This document shows, one piece after another, positions 19,372-27,806 of a DNA stretch of 64,000 nucleotides (within the stretch, counting starts at the first letter, position 1; the number at the start of each line of letters is the position of its first letter). The translations under genes and the position numbers were made by a program. A model generated the notes under the pieces. That model was not told the origin of the DNA. It made no database searches and was given only the letters and a program-made list of their open reading frames with translations. Origin of the DNA: Gordonia namibiensis NBRC 108229 (GTDB taxonomy: Bacteria; Actinomycetota; Actinomycetes; Mycobacteriales; Mycobacteriaceae); contig NZ_BAHE01000002.1 in NCBI RefSeq assembly GCF_000298235.1, positions 248,001 to 312,000 of the forward strand, read 5' to 3'.

Positions 19372-20214
19372 ATGACAGAGCAAGCCTGGAATGAACGCGA
19401 CTGGAGCGCGTTCGACGTCACCGTTGCCGACCGCATAGCCGAGGTAGCGCTCACCGGCCCCGGTAAGGGCAACGCGATGGGCCCTGACTTCTGGCGCGAA
19501 CTTCCCGAGCTCTTCGGGCACATCGACACCGATCCCGAGGTGCGCGCCGTCGTGTTGACCGGCGCCGGCAAGCACTTCTCCTTCGGACTCGACCTCGTCG
19601 CGATGGGCGGCACCCTGGCCGGCGTCTTGGCCGACAACGCCAAGGCCGCCGCGCGCACCGAGTTCCTGGAGTCGCTGCGCAAGCTGCAGGCCGGGATCAC
19701 CGCGGTCGCGGACTGCCGCAAGCCGGTCGTCGCCGCGATCTCGGGGTGGTGCATCGGAGGCGGCGTCGACCTGATCTGTGCCGCCGACGTGCGCTACGCG
19801 AGCGCCGACGCCAAGTTCAGCGTCCGCGAGGTCAAGGTCGGCATGGTCGCCGACGTGGGCACTCTCGCCCGCCTGCCGTACATCATCGGCGACGGCCACA
19901 TGCGTGAACTGGCATTGACGGGCAAGGACATCGACGCTGCACGCGCCGAGAAGATCGGGCTGGTCAACGACGTCGCCGACGATCAGGAAGCCGTGCTCGC
20001 CCTCGCTCGCGCGACCGCCCGGGAGATCGCCGACAATCCGCCGCTCGTGGTCCACGGCATCAAGGACGTCCTCGACCACTCCCGCAGCGCCGCCGTGCAC
20101 GACAGCCTGCGCTACGTGGCGGCCTGGAACTCGGCATTCCTTCCCAGCGAAGACCTGTCCGAGGCCGTCACCGCGGTCTTCGAGAAGCGCAAGCCGGAGT
20201 TCAAGGGGCGCTGA
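19372..20214 (+). CDS. crotonase-family enoyl-CoA hydratase / dienoyl-CoA isomerase
   Basis: 280 aa. Crotonase fold with oxyanion-hole segments HFSFGLDLVAMGG and ISGWCIGGGVDLICAADVRYA. The region FSVREVKVGMVADVGTLARLP has Glu then an Asp in VADVG, the arrangement of delta(3,5)-delta(2,4)-dienoyl-CoA isomerase (ECH1-like) rather than of a plain hydratase, which has two Glu. Thus it more likely isomerises odd-position unsaturated acyl-CoAs in beta-oxidation; annotation pipelines would call it enoyl-CoA hydratase. Cytoplasmic, single gene, divergent from a thioesterase gene and ending 2 bp before the convergent kinase gene. Confidence 0.92.
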   Translation: MTEQAWNERDWSAFDVTVADRIAEVALTGPGKGNAMGPDFWRELPELFGHIDTDPEVRAVVLTGAGKHFSFGLDLVAMGGTLAGVLADNAKAAARTEFLESLRKLQAGITAVADCRKPVVAAISGWCIGGGVDLICAADVRYASADAKFSVREVKVGMVADVGTLARLPYIIGDGHMRELALTGKDIDAARAEKIGLVNDVADDQEAVLALARATAREIADNPPLVVHGIKDVLDHSRSAAVHDSLRYVAAWNSAFLPSEDLSEAVTAVFEKRKPEFKGR

Positions 20215-20216
20215 CC

Positions 20217-21146
20217 TCACCGTCCGCTGCGGTGGACCTCAGCGCTCAGCGGGTGAGCTTCGTCGAGCCCGGCCAGCAACCGCACACCGTCGAGAGGTTG
20301 CCCGTGGGGCGCCCCGATGTCGACGCCGGGCACGGCTTCCCCGACCAGGTCGACGAAGCGCCCGCGGAGTCGGTCGTTGGCCGCCATCACCGTGCCCATC
20401 CAACTGATCCGCGCCTCTTCGCCGGGTCGGTGACCACTGCGTTCCAGTGCGGTCAGCGCCGATCCGGCGAGTTCGTCCGCGGCAGCGTCGACGATCTGTT
20501 GCGCGACCGCGTCACCATCCCGGGCGGCCGCGTCGACGGCGCGGGCGAATCCGGCCACCCGCGCCACGCGGTCCGGATCTCCCTGCACCACCATGTACAA
20601 CTCGTCGAGCGGGCCGAAGGCCTCGGCGGCCCGATCTCGTAGAACCGTCGCGGTGCCGCGTCCGTCGAAGTCACGCAGCGCGGCGCCGATCCCGGCGCGG
20701 CCGATCCAGTAGGCGCTGCCCGCGTCACCGAACAGATGCCCCCAGCCGTCTACCCGGTGGATCCCGGCGGGCCCGACGCCGAGGGTCACGACACCGGTTC
20801 CGACCGCGGTGACCACGCCGAACCGGTCCCGGTTCGCGGCGAGGTAGGCGGTGACCGAATCGTGTGCCAGCGCAACCGAGGTCACCCCGAGGTCGGCGAC
20901 CGCGGCGAGCAACGCCGACGGGCGCGCGGCCTGAGGTGTCAGTCCGGAGACCCCCGCGGCCATCGACCACGAGGCCTCCGGTATGTCGGCGTCGTGGAGG
21001 GCCTGCGCGATTTGTTCGACCACCGGCTGGTCGGTGCGGATCGGTCCGAGCTCGCGGTCGTCGGTGCCGGCCAGCGTTTCGATGCGCAGCCGAGTTCCCG
21101 TCTGCCCGCCGTCGATGAGGATGTGTCCCGTCGTGTGACCGCCCAT
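20217..21146 (-). CDS. BadF/BadG/BcrA-type ATPase, N-acetylglucosamine-kinase-like
   Basis: 309 aa from ATG 21146 (MGGHTTGHILIDGGQTGTRLRI). ASKHA fold: phosphate-1 motif LIDGGQTGTR, second phosphate motif VVTAVGTGVVTLGVG, and HLFGDAGSAYWIGRAGIGAALRDFDGRG, the glycine-rich GDEGS-x-xWIG signature of BadF/NagK-type sugar kinases (here with Ala for Glu). These proteins phosphorylate N-acetylglucosamine or related sugars, but some are of unknown substrate. Divergent from the Ddn-like gene, 60 bp between starts. Function as amino-sugar kinase is inference. Confidence 0.85.
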   Translation of the reverse strand: MGGHTTGHILIDGGQTGTRLRIETLAGTDDRELGPIRTDQPVVEQIAQALHDADIPEASWSMAAGVSGLTPQAARPSALLAAVADLGVTSVALAHDSVTAYLAANRDRFGVVTAVGTGVVTLGVGPAGIHRVDGWGHLFGDAGSAYWIGRAGIGAALRDFDGRGTATVLRDRAAEAFGPLDELYMVVQGDPDRVARVAGFARAVDAAARDGDAVAQQIVDAAADELAGSALTALERSGHRPGEEARISWMGTVMAANDRLRGRFVDLVGEAVPGVDIGAPHGQPLDGVRLLAGLDEAHPLSAEVHRSGR

Positions 21147-21206
21147 GATGTGCACGCTATCCGGCGCCGTGCCGACGGGGCGACGATGCCATGTCACACT
21201 AGGCGG

Positions 21207-21686
21207 ATGAAGGTGCGGCGCAGCCTCGCGATCAAGATCGGATCGATCCCCTGGATGCCTCGTTTTCTCCCACAGATCGTGGTGGGTGACAACGCCATTC
21301 AGACCGTCACCGGTCAACGGATGACCCTGCTCGACATCGCCGATCTCCCGAACATCACCATCCGGGTGGCGGGTCGGAAGACCGGCGCGATCCGGACCAC
21401 CCAGCTCCTCGCGGTTCCCGACGGCGACGACTGGCTGATCGCCGGCTCCTATTTCGGTGGCCCCAAGATGCCTGCGTGGGTGTACAACATCCGAGCCGCC
21501 GACACGATCGAGATCGTCGTCGCCGGCGTGGTGTCCGTCGCGGTCCCGACCGAACTCGAGGGTGCCGATCGCGACGCGGCGTGGCAGAAGCTGCGCACGG
21601 TGTGGCCGAACTTCGACCTGTACGAGAAGCGCACCGACCGCCGGATCCCGGTGTTCCGACTCCGCCCCGCACCGCCGGCCGGGTAG
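21207..21686 (+). CDS. Ddn-like F420-dependent nitroreductase-family protein
   Basis: 159 aa from ATG 21207, 5 bp after an AGGCGG. The split-barrel block TIRVAGRKTGAIRTTQLLAVPDGDDWLIAGSYFG contains the G-R-K-[ST]-G-x-x-R-x-x-x-L signature of deazaflavin(F420)-dependent nitroreductases (Ddn family), then PAWVYNIRAADTIEIVV, the P-x-W-x-x-N segment. Unlike Ddn, the N-terminus is a short amphipathic/hydrophobic helix. In mycobacteria these enzymes reduce quinones with F420H2. Followed by a REP-like repeat. Confidence 0.9.
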   Translation: MKVRRSLAIKIGSIPWMPRFLPQIVVGDNAIQTVTGQRMTLLDIADLPNITIRVAGRKTGAIRTTQLLAVPDGDDWLIAGSYFGGPKMPAWVYNIRAADTIEIVVAGVVSVAVPTELEGADRDAAWQKLRTVWPNFDLYEKRTDRRIPVFRLRPAPPAG

Positions 21687-21701
21687 GCCTGGGGCCGCCT
21701 G

Positions 21702-21825
21702 GTTTCGATACGGCTCGTCGCAAGCTCCTCACCTACTCAACCAGCAGCCACCCCCGCCCACGCAACCAGCAGATGACCCTGCCGGCCGAGTAGGTCCGAG
21801 GGGCTACCCGAGGGCCGTATCGAGG
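21702..21825. repeat. REP-like intergenic element with inverted ends
   Basis: The element begins gtttcgatacggc and ends gccgtatcgagg; cgatacggc (21706-21714) and gccgtatcg (21814-21822) are perfect inverted repeats. The interior contains ctcctcacctactcaac, which also occurs in the tandem array at 54705-54876. No open frame of note. It fills the space between two convergent genes. Confidence 0.7.
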
Positions 21826-22809
21826 TCAGGTAACCGGCTCGGCGCTGAACGACGGGTTGTCGGCGGTGAGATCGACCTCCCCGATGAGGTATTGGATGTC
21901 GGTTGTCTCGACGCGGGGTCCGTCCCGGTCGTAGTCCGGCGTGTAGGCCACCCGCCATTCGACCGCGCCCGCGACGTCGACCGTGCCGAGGTCCTTCTCG
22001 CTCGGCGTCGAACCGGATCCGGCGTCGGGCCGCCGGAGCAGGTACCGCAGACCCGACAGGTTCCGGGGGGCGGTCCAGCGCACGCTGCCTTCGACCGCGG
22101 ACCGGAACAGTCGCTGCGTACAGCCGGGCACGTCGGCTCCGGCGTCGGCACGGGTCGATGCCGCGCATCGGGTGAGTTGTGCCGAGACGGCGTCGCTGAC
22201 CGCTGCCACCCCGGTGGGGCTGAGCTCGGCCATCACCTCAACAGTCATCGGCGCGCGCGGACCGGTCGGCGGTTCAGCGGCCGGGCGTCCGACGAAATCG
22301 GGGTCCCGCGAACCCCATCGCTGCGGACCCGGGAAGAGGAAGACGGTGTCCCCGGCCTTCACCTGGGCTCCGAACAGCGTCGGACTCGGCACCAGCAGCG
22401 ACTCGATACGCACCTTGACCGCACCGTCGACGACGGCCCAGCCGTCCCCGGCCCGCGTCACCCTGATGGGCATGTCGACCTCGCGAGACCCGAGTCGATA
22501 GCGCGTCTGGACCGTCTGAGCGGACTCTCCCGGATCGTCGACCTCGATGTCGGAGATCGGCGTCTCGGCGCGCTGCTGGCGTAGGACTCCGTCGGTGAGG
22601 AACCGGGCGTCCGGACGCGGCGCGACGACGGCGAGGGCCGCCGAGGCGTCGGCGTCGGCGAGCGCGGTGAGATAGGTCCGGACAGCGTCGGCGGGCGTGC
22701 GGGCCCGCCCGTCCTCGCGGGACAGTCCCACGAGGAGAGCGGACACCAGCACGACCGCCAGGATCAACGCCCCGACGCCGACGGTGATCGTCCACCTGCG
22801 CCGGCTCAT
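21826..22809 (-). CDS. membrane-anchored protein, NTF2/DUF4878-like N-terminal half
   Basis: 327 aa. MSRRRWTITVGVGALILAVVLVSALLVGL is a single N-terminal transmembrane anchor (8-29) without lipobox; the rest should be extracytoplasmic. Residues 38-125 (TPADAVRTYLTALADADASAALAVV) look like the NTF2-like DUF4878 fold found in secreted mycobacterial proteins; the C-terminal two thirds have two Cys (CAAS and PGCTQRLF) that may form a disulfide. I do not recognise a specific family beyond this. It lies downstream of htpG on the same strand, 34 bp away, so readthrough is possible. Confidence 0.6.
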   Translation of the reverse strand: MSRRRWTITVGVGALILAVVLVSALLVGLSREDGRARTPADAVRTYLTALADADASAALAVVAPRPDARFLTDGVLRQQRAETPISDIEVDDPGESAQTVQTRYRLGSREVDMPIRVTRAGDGWAVVDGAVKVRIESLLVPSPTLFGAQVKAGDTVFLFPGPQRWGSRDPDFVGRPAAEPPTGPRAPMTVEVMAELSPTGVAAVSDAVSAQLTRCAASTRADAGADVPGCTQRLFRSAVEGSVRWTAPRNLSGLRYLLRRPDAGSGSTPSEKDLGTVDVAGAVEWRVAYTPDYDRDGPRVETTDIQYLIGEVDLTADNPSFSAEPVT

Positions 22810-22843
22810 TCCGGGCGACCCGCCCGGGGCGTTGCGAAGCCGA

Positions 22844-24829
22844 TCAGGAATCCGATCCGGCCGCGAACGACTCGGTGAGGCTGCCGGCGAGCAACTTCGC
22901 GAACTCGGCGGGATCCTCCAGCTCGCCCCCCTCAGCGATCACGGCCATGCCGTAGACGAGCTTCGCGGTCGGGACCAGCTTGTCGTGGTCGCCGTTCGCG
23001 TAGGCCTTGTTCAGCGCCTCGACCAGCGGGTGGTCGGGGTTGAGTTCGAGCGCCCGCTTGGACTTCGGGAACTGCTGTCCCGACGCCCGGTACAGCTTCT
23101 CCAGCTGCGGTGACATCGAGAACGTGTCACCCACGAGGCAGGCCGGGGACTCGGTCAGGCGCGACGACAGCCGGGTCTCGCTGACATCGTCGGACAGCGT
23201 GGTGGTCAGCCACGAAAGCAGGTCGGCGTAGGCCTTCTCCTGGTCGTCCTTCGACGTGTCGTCGGAGTCCTCGTCGTCGGCGTCGAGATCGACGGCGCCC
23301 TTGGCGATCGACTGGAATGTCTTGCCGTCGAACTCGGCACCGGCCGAGACCCACATCTCGTCGACCGGGTCGGACAGGACGAGGACCTCGATCCCCTTGG
23401 CGCGGAACGCCTCCATGTGCGGGGAGTTGACGATCTGCTGCCGGGACTCGCCGGTCATGTAGTAGATCGTGTCCTGACCGCTCTTCATCCGGCCGATGTA
23501 GTCGGCCAGCGTCGTGAGTTCCTCCTCCGAGTGGGTGCTCGCGAAGGACGACGCCTTGAGCAGCGCGTCGCGGTTGTCCGGGTCGTTGACGAGGCCTTCC
23601 TTGAAGACCCGGCCGAAACCGTCCCAGAAGGTGCGGTAGTCGTCGGGCCGGCTGTCGCGCATCTCGGTGACCGTCGAAATGACCTTCTTGGTGAGTCGAC
23701 GACGGATCGCGCGGATCTGCCGGTCCTGCTGCAGGATCTCGCGGGACACGTTGAGCGAGAGGTCGGCGGCGTCGACGACACCCTTGACGAAGCGCAGGTA
23801 CTCCGGCATCAGCTCGGCGCAGTCGTCCATGATGAACACGCGCTTGACGTAGAGGTGGATGCCGACCTTGCTGTCCCGCATGAACAGGTCGAACGGCGGC
23901 TGCGTCGGGATGAACAGCAGCGCCTGGTACTCGAAGGTGCCCTCGGCCTGCAGGGTGATGGTCTCCAGCGGTGCGTCCCAGGCATGGGACACATGCCGAT
24001 AGAACTCGTGGTACTCCTCCTCGGAGACCTCCGACCGCGACTTGGCCCAGAGGGCCTTCATCGAGTTGATGGTCTCGGCCTCGACGACCGTCTTGGTCTC
24101 GGGCGCCTTGTCCGTGTCCTCGTCGGACTCCGATTCGGGCTTCTCGACGGGGACGGTCTTCTCGACGTCCATGCGGATCGGCCAGGCGATGAAGTCCGAG
24201 TAGCGCTTGACCAGCTGACGGAGCTTGGTCTTGTCGGCGTAGTCGTACAGGTGGTCCTCGGTGTCGACGGGCTTGAGCGCGAGGGTGACCGAGGTGCCCT
24301 GCGGGGCGTCCGGCACGTCGTCGATCGTGTAGGTGCCGTCGCCGGTCGACTCCCAGCGGGTACCGGTGGTCTCGCCGGCCTTGCGCGTGACCAGGGTGAC
24401 CTTCTCGGCGACCATGAACGTCGAGTAGAAGCCGATGCCGAACTGTCCGATCAGTTCCTCGGCGGCGGCGTCCGAGACACCCTTCTCACGCGCCTCGGCC
24501 AGCGACCGGCGTAGTTCGGCGGTACCCGAGCGGGCGAGCGTGCCGATCAGTCCGACGACCTCGTCTCGGGTCATGCCGATGCCGTTGTCGGCGACGACCA
24601 GGGTGCGCTTCTCCGCATCGGGGATGAGGGTGATGTGCAGGTCGGAGGTGTCGACGTCGAGGTCCTTGTCGAGCAACGACTCCAGACGCAGCTTGTCGAG
24701 CGCATCGGATGCGTTCGAGATCAGCTCGCGCAGGAAGCTGTCCTTGTTGGAGTAGATCGAATGCACCATGAGATCCAGCAGCTGCCGGGTCTCCGCCTGG
24801 AACTCATGAACTTCGGGCTGAGCGCTCAT
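22844..24829 (-). CDS. htpG: chaperone HtpG (Hsp90)
   Basis: 661 aa from ATG 24829 (MSAQPEVHEFQAETRQLLDLM). The frame is open 36 codons further upstream, but those codons run through the 15-bp repeats and start without a ribosome site. N-terminal GHKL ATPase: FLRELISNASDALDKLR, VADNGIGMTRDEV, GQFGIGFYSTFMV and GTSVTLALKP; middle domain with an acidic insertion (ESESDEDTDKAPETK, about 240) and SREILQQDR; C-terminal dimer domain to the end. ATP-driven folding and stress protection of cytosolic proteins. Mycobacterial htpG is a monocistronic heat-shock gene; here the upstream repeats are the only visible regulatory feature (no CIRCE or HAIR). Confidence 0.97.
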   Translation of the reverse strand: MSAQPEVHEFQAETRQLLDLMVHSIYSNKDSFLRELISNASDALDKLRLESLLDKDLDVDTSDLHITLIPDAEKRTLVVADNGIGMTRDEVVGLIGTLARSGTAELRRSLAEAREKGVSDAAAEELIGQFGIGFYSTFMVAEKVTLVTRKAGETTGTRWESTGDGTYTIDDVPDAPQGTSVTLALKPVDTEDHLYDYADKTKLRQLVKRYSDFIAWPIRMDVEKTVPVEKPESESDEDTDKAPETKTVVEAETINSMKALWAKSRSEVSEEEYHEFYRHVSHAWDAPLETITLQAEGTFEYQALLFIPTQPPFDLFMRDSKVGIHLYVKRVFIMDDCAELMPEYLRFVKGVVDAADLSLNVSREILQQDRQIRAIRRRLTKKVISTVTEMRDSRPDDYRTFWDGFGRVFKEGLVNDPDNRDALLKASSFASTHSEEELTTLADYIGRMKSGQDTIYYMTGESRQQIVNSPHMEAFRAKGIEVLVLSDPVDEMWVSAGAEFDGKTFQSIAKGAVDLDADDEDSDDTSKDDQEKAYADLLSWLTTTLSDDVSETRLSSRLTESPACLVGDTFSMSPQLEKLYRASGQQFPKSKRALELNPDHPLVEALNKAYANGDHDKLVPTAKLVYGMAVIAEGGELEDPAEFAKLLAGSLTESFAAGSDS

Positions 24830-24840
24830 CGCAGACCTCC

Positions 24841-24885
24841 ATGTTCTGTTCTCGTATGTTCTGTTCTCGCGTGTTCGGTTGTCGA
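24841..24885 (-). repeat. 15-bp tandem repeat before htpG
   Basis: Three contiguous units: atgttctgttctcgt (24841-24855), atgttctgttctcgc (24856-24870) and the degenerate gtgttcggttgtcga (24871-24885). They lie 12-56 bp upstream of the htpG ATG, i.e. in its 5' leader or promoter. Helical phasing is not exact (15 bp), so repeated protein binding on one face would need 1.5 turns. Confidence 0.75.
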
Positions 24886-25061
24886 CGTGGCGTTTCGGGG
24901 GCGTGGCCCGTTGCCGGACGCAGCTTCGACGCGACACGTCGTGACGGACACCGACTTTACCGAGAGCCGGTGTGGCTACCCTGGGTCGGGGACCGACTAC
25001 CCCGGTCGCGGATGGTGCCCGAGAAGAACCACCCGCGGGGAACGATCAGGAAGCCAGGTGG

Positions 25062-25817
25062 ATGGGTACGCCTCGACTGCTGCTGGTGCATGCACACCCC
25101 GACGACGAGTCGCTGTGGACCGGCGGACTCACCGCCCGTCACGTCGACGCCGGCGGCGAGGCCGACCTGGTCATGTGCACCTGGGCCGAGGGAACGATCC
25201 GCCACCGGGAACTGACCGACGCCGTCGACATCCTCGGCATGCCGCGACCGCCGATCATGCTCGGGTACGCCGATGACCGCCGGCCGGAATCGGCACCGGA
25301 CGCACCCCGACTCTGCGCGGCGTCGTTCGACGAGCAGGTCCGGGCGCTGACCGCCCACATCCGCGACCTCCAGCCCGACATCGTCGTCACCTACGACGCG
25401 CTCGGCATCTACGGCCACCCCGACCACATCCATGCTCACCGGTTGGCGTGTGCCGCGGCCGACGCCGCCGCGTCGACGAAGCTCTACCACCGTGCCGGGC
25501 CGGCCTGGCGGGTCCGCTCGCTGTATTTCGCGACCATCCCCGAGTGGATGATGGACCTGCTCGCCCCCAGCCTCTTTCCCGAGGTCCCCCGCGAACAGCT
25601 GCCCGGCACACCGGAGTCCGAGATCGACGTGACCGTCGACGTGTCGGACCTGGCGGCACGCAAGAAGGCGGGGGTCACCGCACACCGGTCGGAGGTCGAC
25701 CGCAGCCGCGCGATCGCCGGCTTCATGTCGCTGCCCGACGACATCCAGCACAAACTCCTCAGCGTCGAGTGTTATCAACGCCGCGACCTCGTGCCGGGTG
25801 GGTGTGAACTGGTCTGA
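25062..25817 (+). CDS. PIG-L / LmbE-family deacetylase
   Basis: 251 aa from ATG 25062 (MGTPRLLLVHAHPDDESLWTGG). Zn-ligand motif AHPDDES near residue 11 and second motif GHPDHIHAHR near 120 are intact. The family includes MshB (GlcNAc-inositol deacetylase of mycothiol synthesis) and Mca (mycothiol conjugate amidase), but this protein is shorter than MshB and lacks its longer C-terminus, so a paralog acting on another N-acyl sugar is likelier. KKAGVTAHRSEVDRSRAI near the end is also typical. Divergent from htpG; converges with recD across a 36-bp tandem repeat. Confidence 0.88.
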   Translation: MGTPRLLLVHAHPDDESLWTGGLTARHVDAGGEADLVMCTWAEGTIRHRELTDAVDILGMPRPPIMLGYADDRRPESAPDAPRLCAASFDEQVRALTAHIRDLQPDIVVTYDALGIYGHPDHIHAHRLACAAADAAASTKLYHRAGPAWRVRSLYFATIPEWMMDLLAPSLFPEVPREQLPGTPESEIDVTVDVSDLAARKKAGVTAHRSEVDRSRAIAGFMSLPDDIQHKLLSVECYQRRDLVPGGCELV

Positions 25818-25834
25818 CCCTTCGAGGCTCGCTT

Positions 25835-25926
25835 CGCTCGCACCTCAGGGAGCGAGAACCGGGGTAGCTCCGCTCGCACCTCAGGGAGCGAGAACCGGGG
25901 TAGCTCCGCTCGCACCTCAGGGAGCG
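25835..25926. repeat. 36-bp tandem repeat between convergent genes
   Basis: Unit cgctcgcacctcagggagcg plus 16 more bases occurs at 25835-25870 and 25871-25906, with a partial third copy 25907-25926. Each unit can fold: ctcgc pairs with gcgag around acctcaggga. Located between the ends of the PIG-L and recD genes; may act as bidirectional terminator. Confidence 0.75.
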
Positions 25927-25931
25927 TGGAA

Positions 25932-27806
25932 TCAGATCGCGCTGAGCGTCGACCGCAGCCCGCTGGCCCGCTGCACGCGTCGGTTGACGGCTGCGGCGAG
26001 CACGTCGGCGGTCCCGACGATGCGTACCCGGCTCCGGGCGCGGGTGATCGCGGTGTAGAGAAGCTCACGGGTCAGCAGCTCGGAACCGGCCGGCGGCAGG
26101 ACGACGGTCACCTGATCGAACTGGCTGCCCTGGCTGCGGTGGATGGTCATGGCGTGGACCGACACGACGTCGGCGAGCTGAGTGGGGTGCAGCAAGCGGA
26201 CCTCGCCGCCCCGCCGGAACGCCACCCGGACCGCATCCGACGAGCCGGGACGGTTCGCGGGCTGCGGATCCGCGTCCGGGTCGGCGATCACGACACCGGT
26301 GTCGCCGTTGAAGGTCGCGGTCTGGCGATCGTTCGCAGTCACCAGGATGGGTTGTCCCACATACCAACCCATGTGTTCGGCCTCGGTCGTGCCCAGCCAG
26401 TCGGTGATGCGCGTCGTCCAACCACGCACACCCCACGAGCCCTCGCGGTGCGCGCACAGGACCCGGTGAGAGTCGAGGGCATCCAGGGCTCCCGCCGCGT
26501 TGCCCGTGCGGGCCGCACTGCGCAGATCGCGTCCCCACGACAGGATGTCGCCGGCCACTCCGTCGAGGTCGTCGGGGGCGACCAGTTCGACATCGTCGAT
26601 GTCCGGTGAGGTGACCAGCTCGAGGACCGCCTCGGGATCGCCGGCGTTGACGGCGGCCGCGACCTTCGAGATTCCGCCTCCGAACCGGAACTGCCGACGG
26701 AGCGTGATGACGCCGTCGGCCAGGCGTGCGACGTCGTCGGGATCGAGATCCTCGGCGGCCGGGTCGAGGCCCACGGCGTCGAACGCCTGCGTCAGTGTCG
26801 CCGGCGGACCGTCTGTTCCATCGGTTGCCGGGAGGTCGGTTCGTTCGACCAGGTCGGCCAGGACGGCGCCCGCCTCCACCGAGGCCAACTGGTGCGGATC
26901 GCCGACGAACACGACCCGCGCGTCGGGACGGACCGCATCGAGGAGACGACTCATGGCGGTCATCGACAGCATCGACGTCTCGTCGACGACGATGACGTCG
27001 TGCGGCAGGGTGCGCCCCCGTCCGTACCGCGGATTCGAGCCGGGGCGCCAGCCGAGCAGCGAGTGCAGGGTGACCGCGTGGGCGGTGACCGGCAGGGTGG
27101 ACTCGGCCTCCACGGAGGCCTGGAGCTGTGCGGCAGCGCGCCCGGTGGGTGCGCAGAGTCCGATGCGGAGGCCGGGCCCCTGGAGACGGTCGAGGACGGC
27201 GAGGATGCGGGCGACGGTGTAGGTCTTGCCCGTTCCCGGGCCACCGGCGAGAACCGTCGTCCAGCGGGTCGCCGCGACCGCGGCGGCCAGCTTCTGCAGG
27301 GCACCGTCGTCGGGCGAGGAGTACACCGCCGCAACGGCTTCGCGGAGTGCTGCGGTGTCCACCGAGGGCGCGGTCTGCGACCGCCCGTCGAGGATCTCCC
27401 GGATCGTCTGCTCCTGCCGGAAGTACTTCTGCAGATAGACCAGCGGGCCGTCGACCGAATCGCGGACCACGAGCGGCCGCAACGGTCCGGCGTCACTGCC
27501 GGTGACGAGCGGGCTCACCGCCAACGCATCGAGAAGATCACGGGGCGAGGGTATCTCGACCTCCGTGGATTCCTGCCCTGCCGCGAGCTCCCCGATGCGG
27601 TCGAGAGCGAGGCAGGTGGAGCCGAGGCGGACCGCACGAACGGCGAGAGCGGCGCCGAGACGGGCGTCGTCGGACACCGGTTCACCGCACATCCGGACGA
27701 GCCGGTCGGTGATGTGCAGATCCGCGGCGGCGAGCAGGCCGGCGGCATTCCAGTCGGCGAGCGTTCCCGTCGCCGAATCCACGCGCTGAACATCGGGTGT
27801 GCTCAT
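25932..27806 (-). CDS. recD: exodeoxyribonuclease V alpha subunit RecD
   Basis: 624 aa from ATG 27806 (MSTPDVQRVD), overlapping the recB stop (ATGA). SF1B helicase: Walker A VLAGGPGTGKTYTVARIL, Walker B IVVDETSMLSMTAMSRLLD, motif III VFVGDPHQLASVEAGAVL, Q-x-x-R-F type LRRQFRFGGGI and motif VI AMTIHRSQGSQFDQVTVVL. N-terminal 150 residues interact with RecC in E. coli. As part of RecBCD it is the 5'-3' motor for double-strand-break repair. Last gene of recC-recB-recD. Actinobacteria often also use AdnAB; whether present cannot be seen here. Confidence 0.96.
   Translation of the reverse strand: MSTPDVQRVDSATGTLADWNAAGLLAAADLHITDRLVRMCGEPVSDDARLGAALAVRAVRLGSTCLALDRIGELAAGQESTEVEIPSPRDLLDALAVSPLVTGSDAGPLRPLVVRDSVDGPLVYLQKYFRQEQTIREILDGRSQTAPSVDTAALREAVAAVYSSPDDGALQKLAAAVAATRWTTVLAGGPGTGKTYTVARILAVLDRLQGPGLRIGLCAPTGRAAAQLQASVEAESTLPVTAHAVTLHSLLGWRPGSNPRYGRGRTLPHDVIVVDETSMLSMTAMSRLLDAVRPDARVVFVGDPHQLASVEAGAVLADLVERTDLPATDGTDGPPATLTQAFDAVGLDPAAEDLDPDDVARLADGVITLRRQFRFGGGISKVAAAVNAGDPEAVLELVTSPDIDDVELVAPDDLDGVAGDILSWGRDLRSAARTGNAAGALDALDSHRVLCAHREGSWGVRGWTTRITDWLGTTEAEHMGWYVGQPILVTANDRQTATFNGDTGVVIADPDADPQPANRPGSSDAVRVAFRRGGEVRLLHPTQLADVVSVHAMTIHRSQGSQFDQVTVVLPPAGSELLTRELLYTAITRARSRVRIVGTADVLAAAVNRRVQRASGLRSTLSAI

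Noticed and set aside
24841..24885. SOS (LexA) box or CIRCE before htpG
   Set aside because: Half-sites do not form the CGAAC-N4-GTTCG or TTAGCACTC dyad; the signal is direct, not inverted, repetition.
25820..25930. Coding meaning of Leu-Pro-Glu-Val-Arg-Ala repeats in both frames
   Set aside because: They are translations of the 36-bp intergenic tandem repeat between two gene ends.
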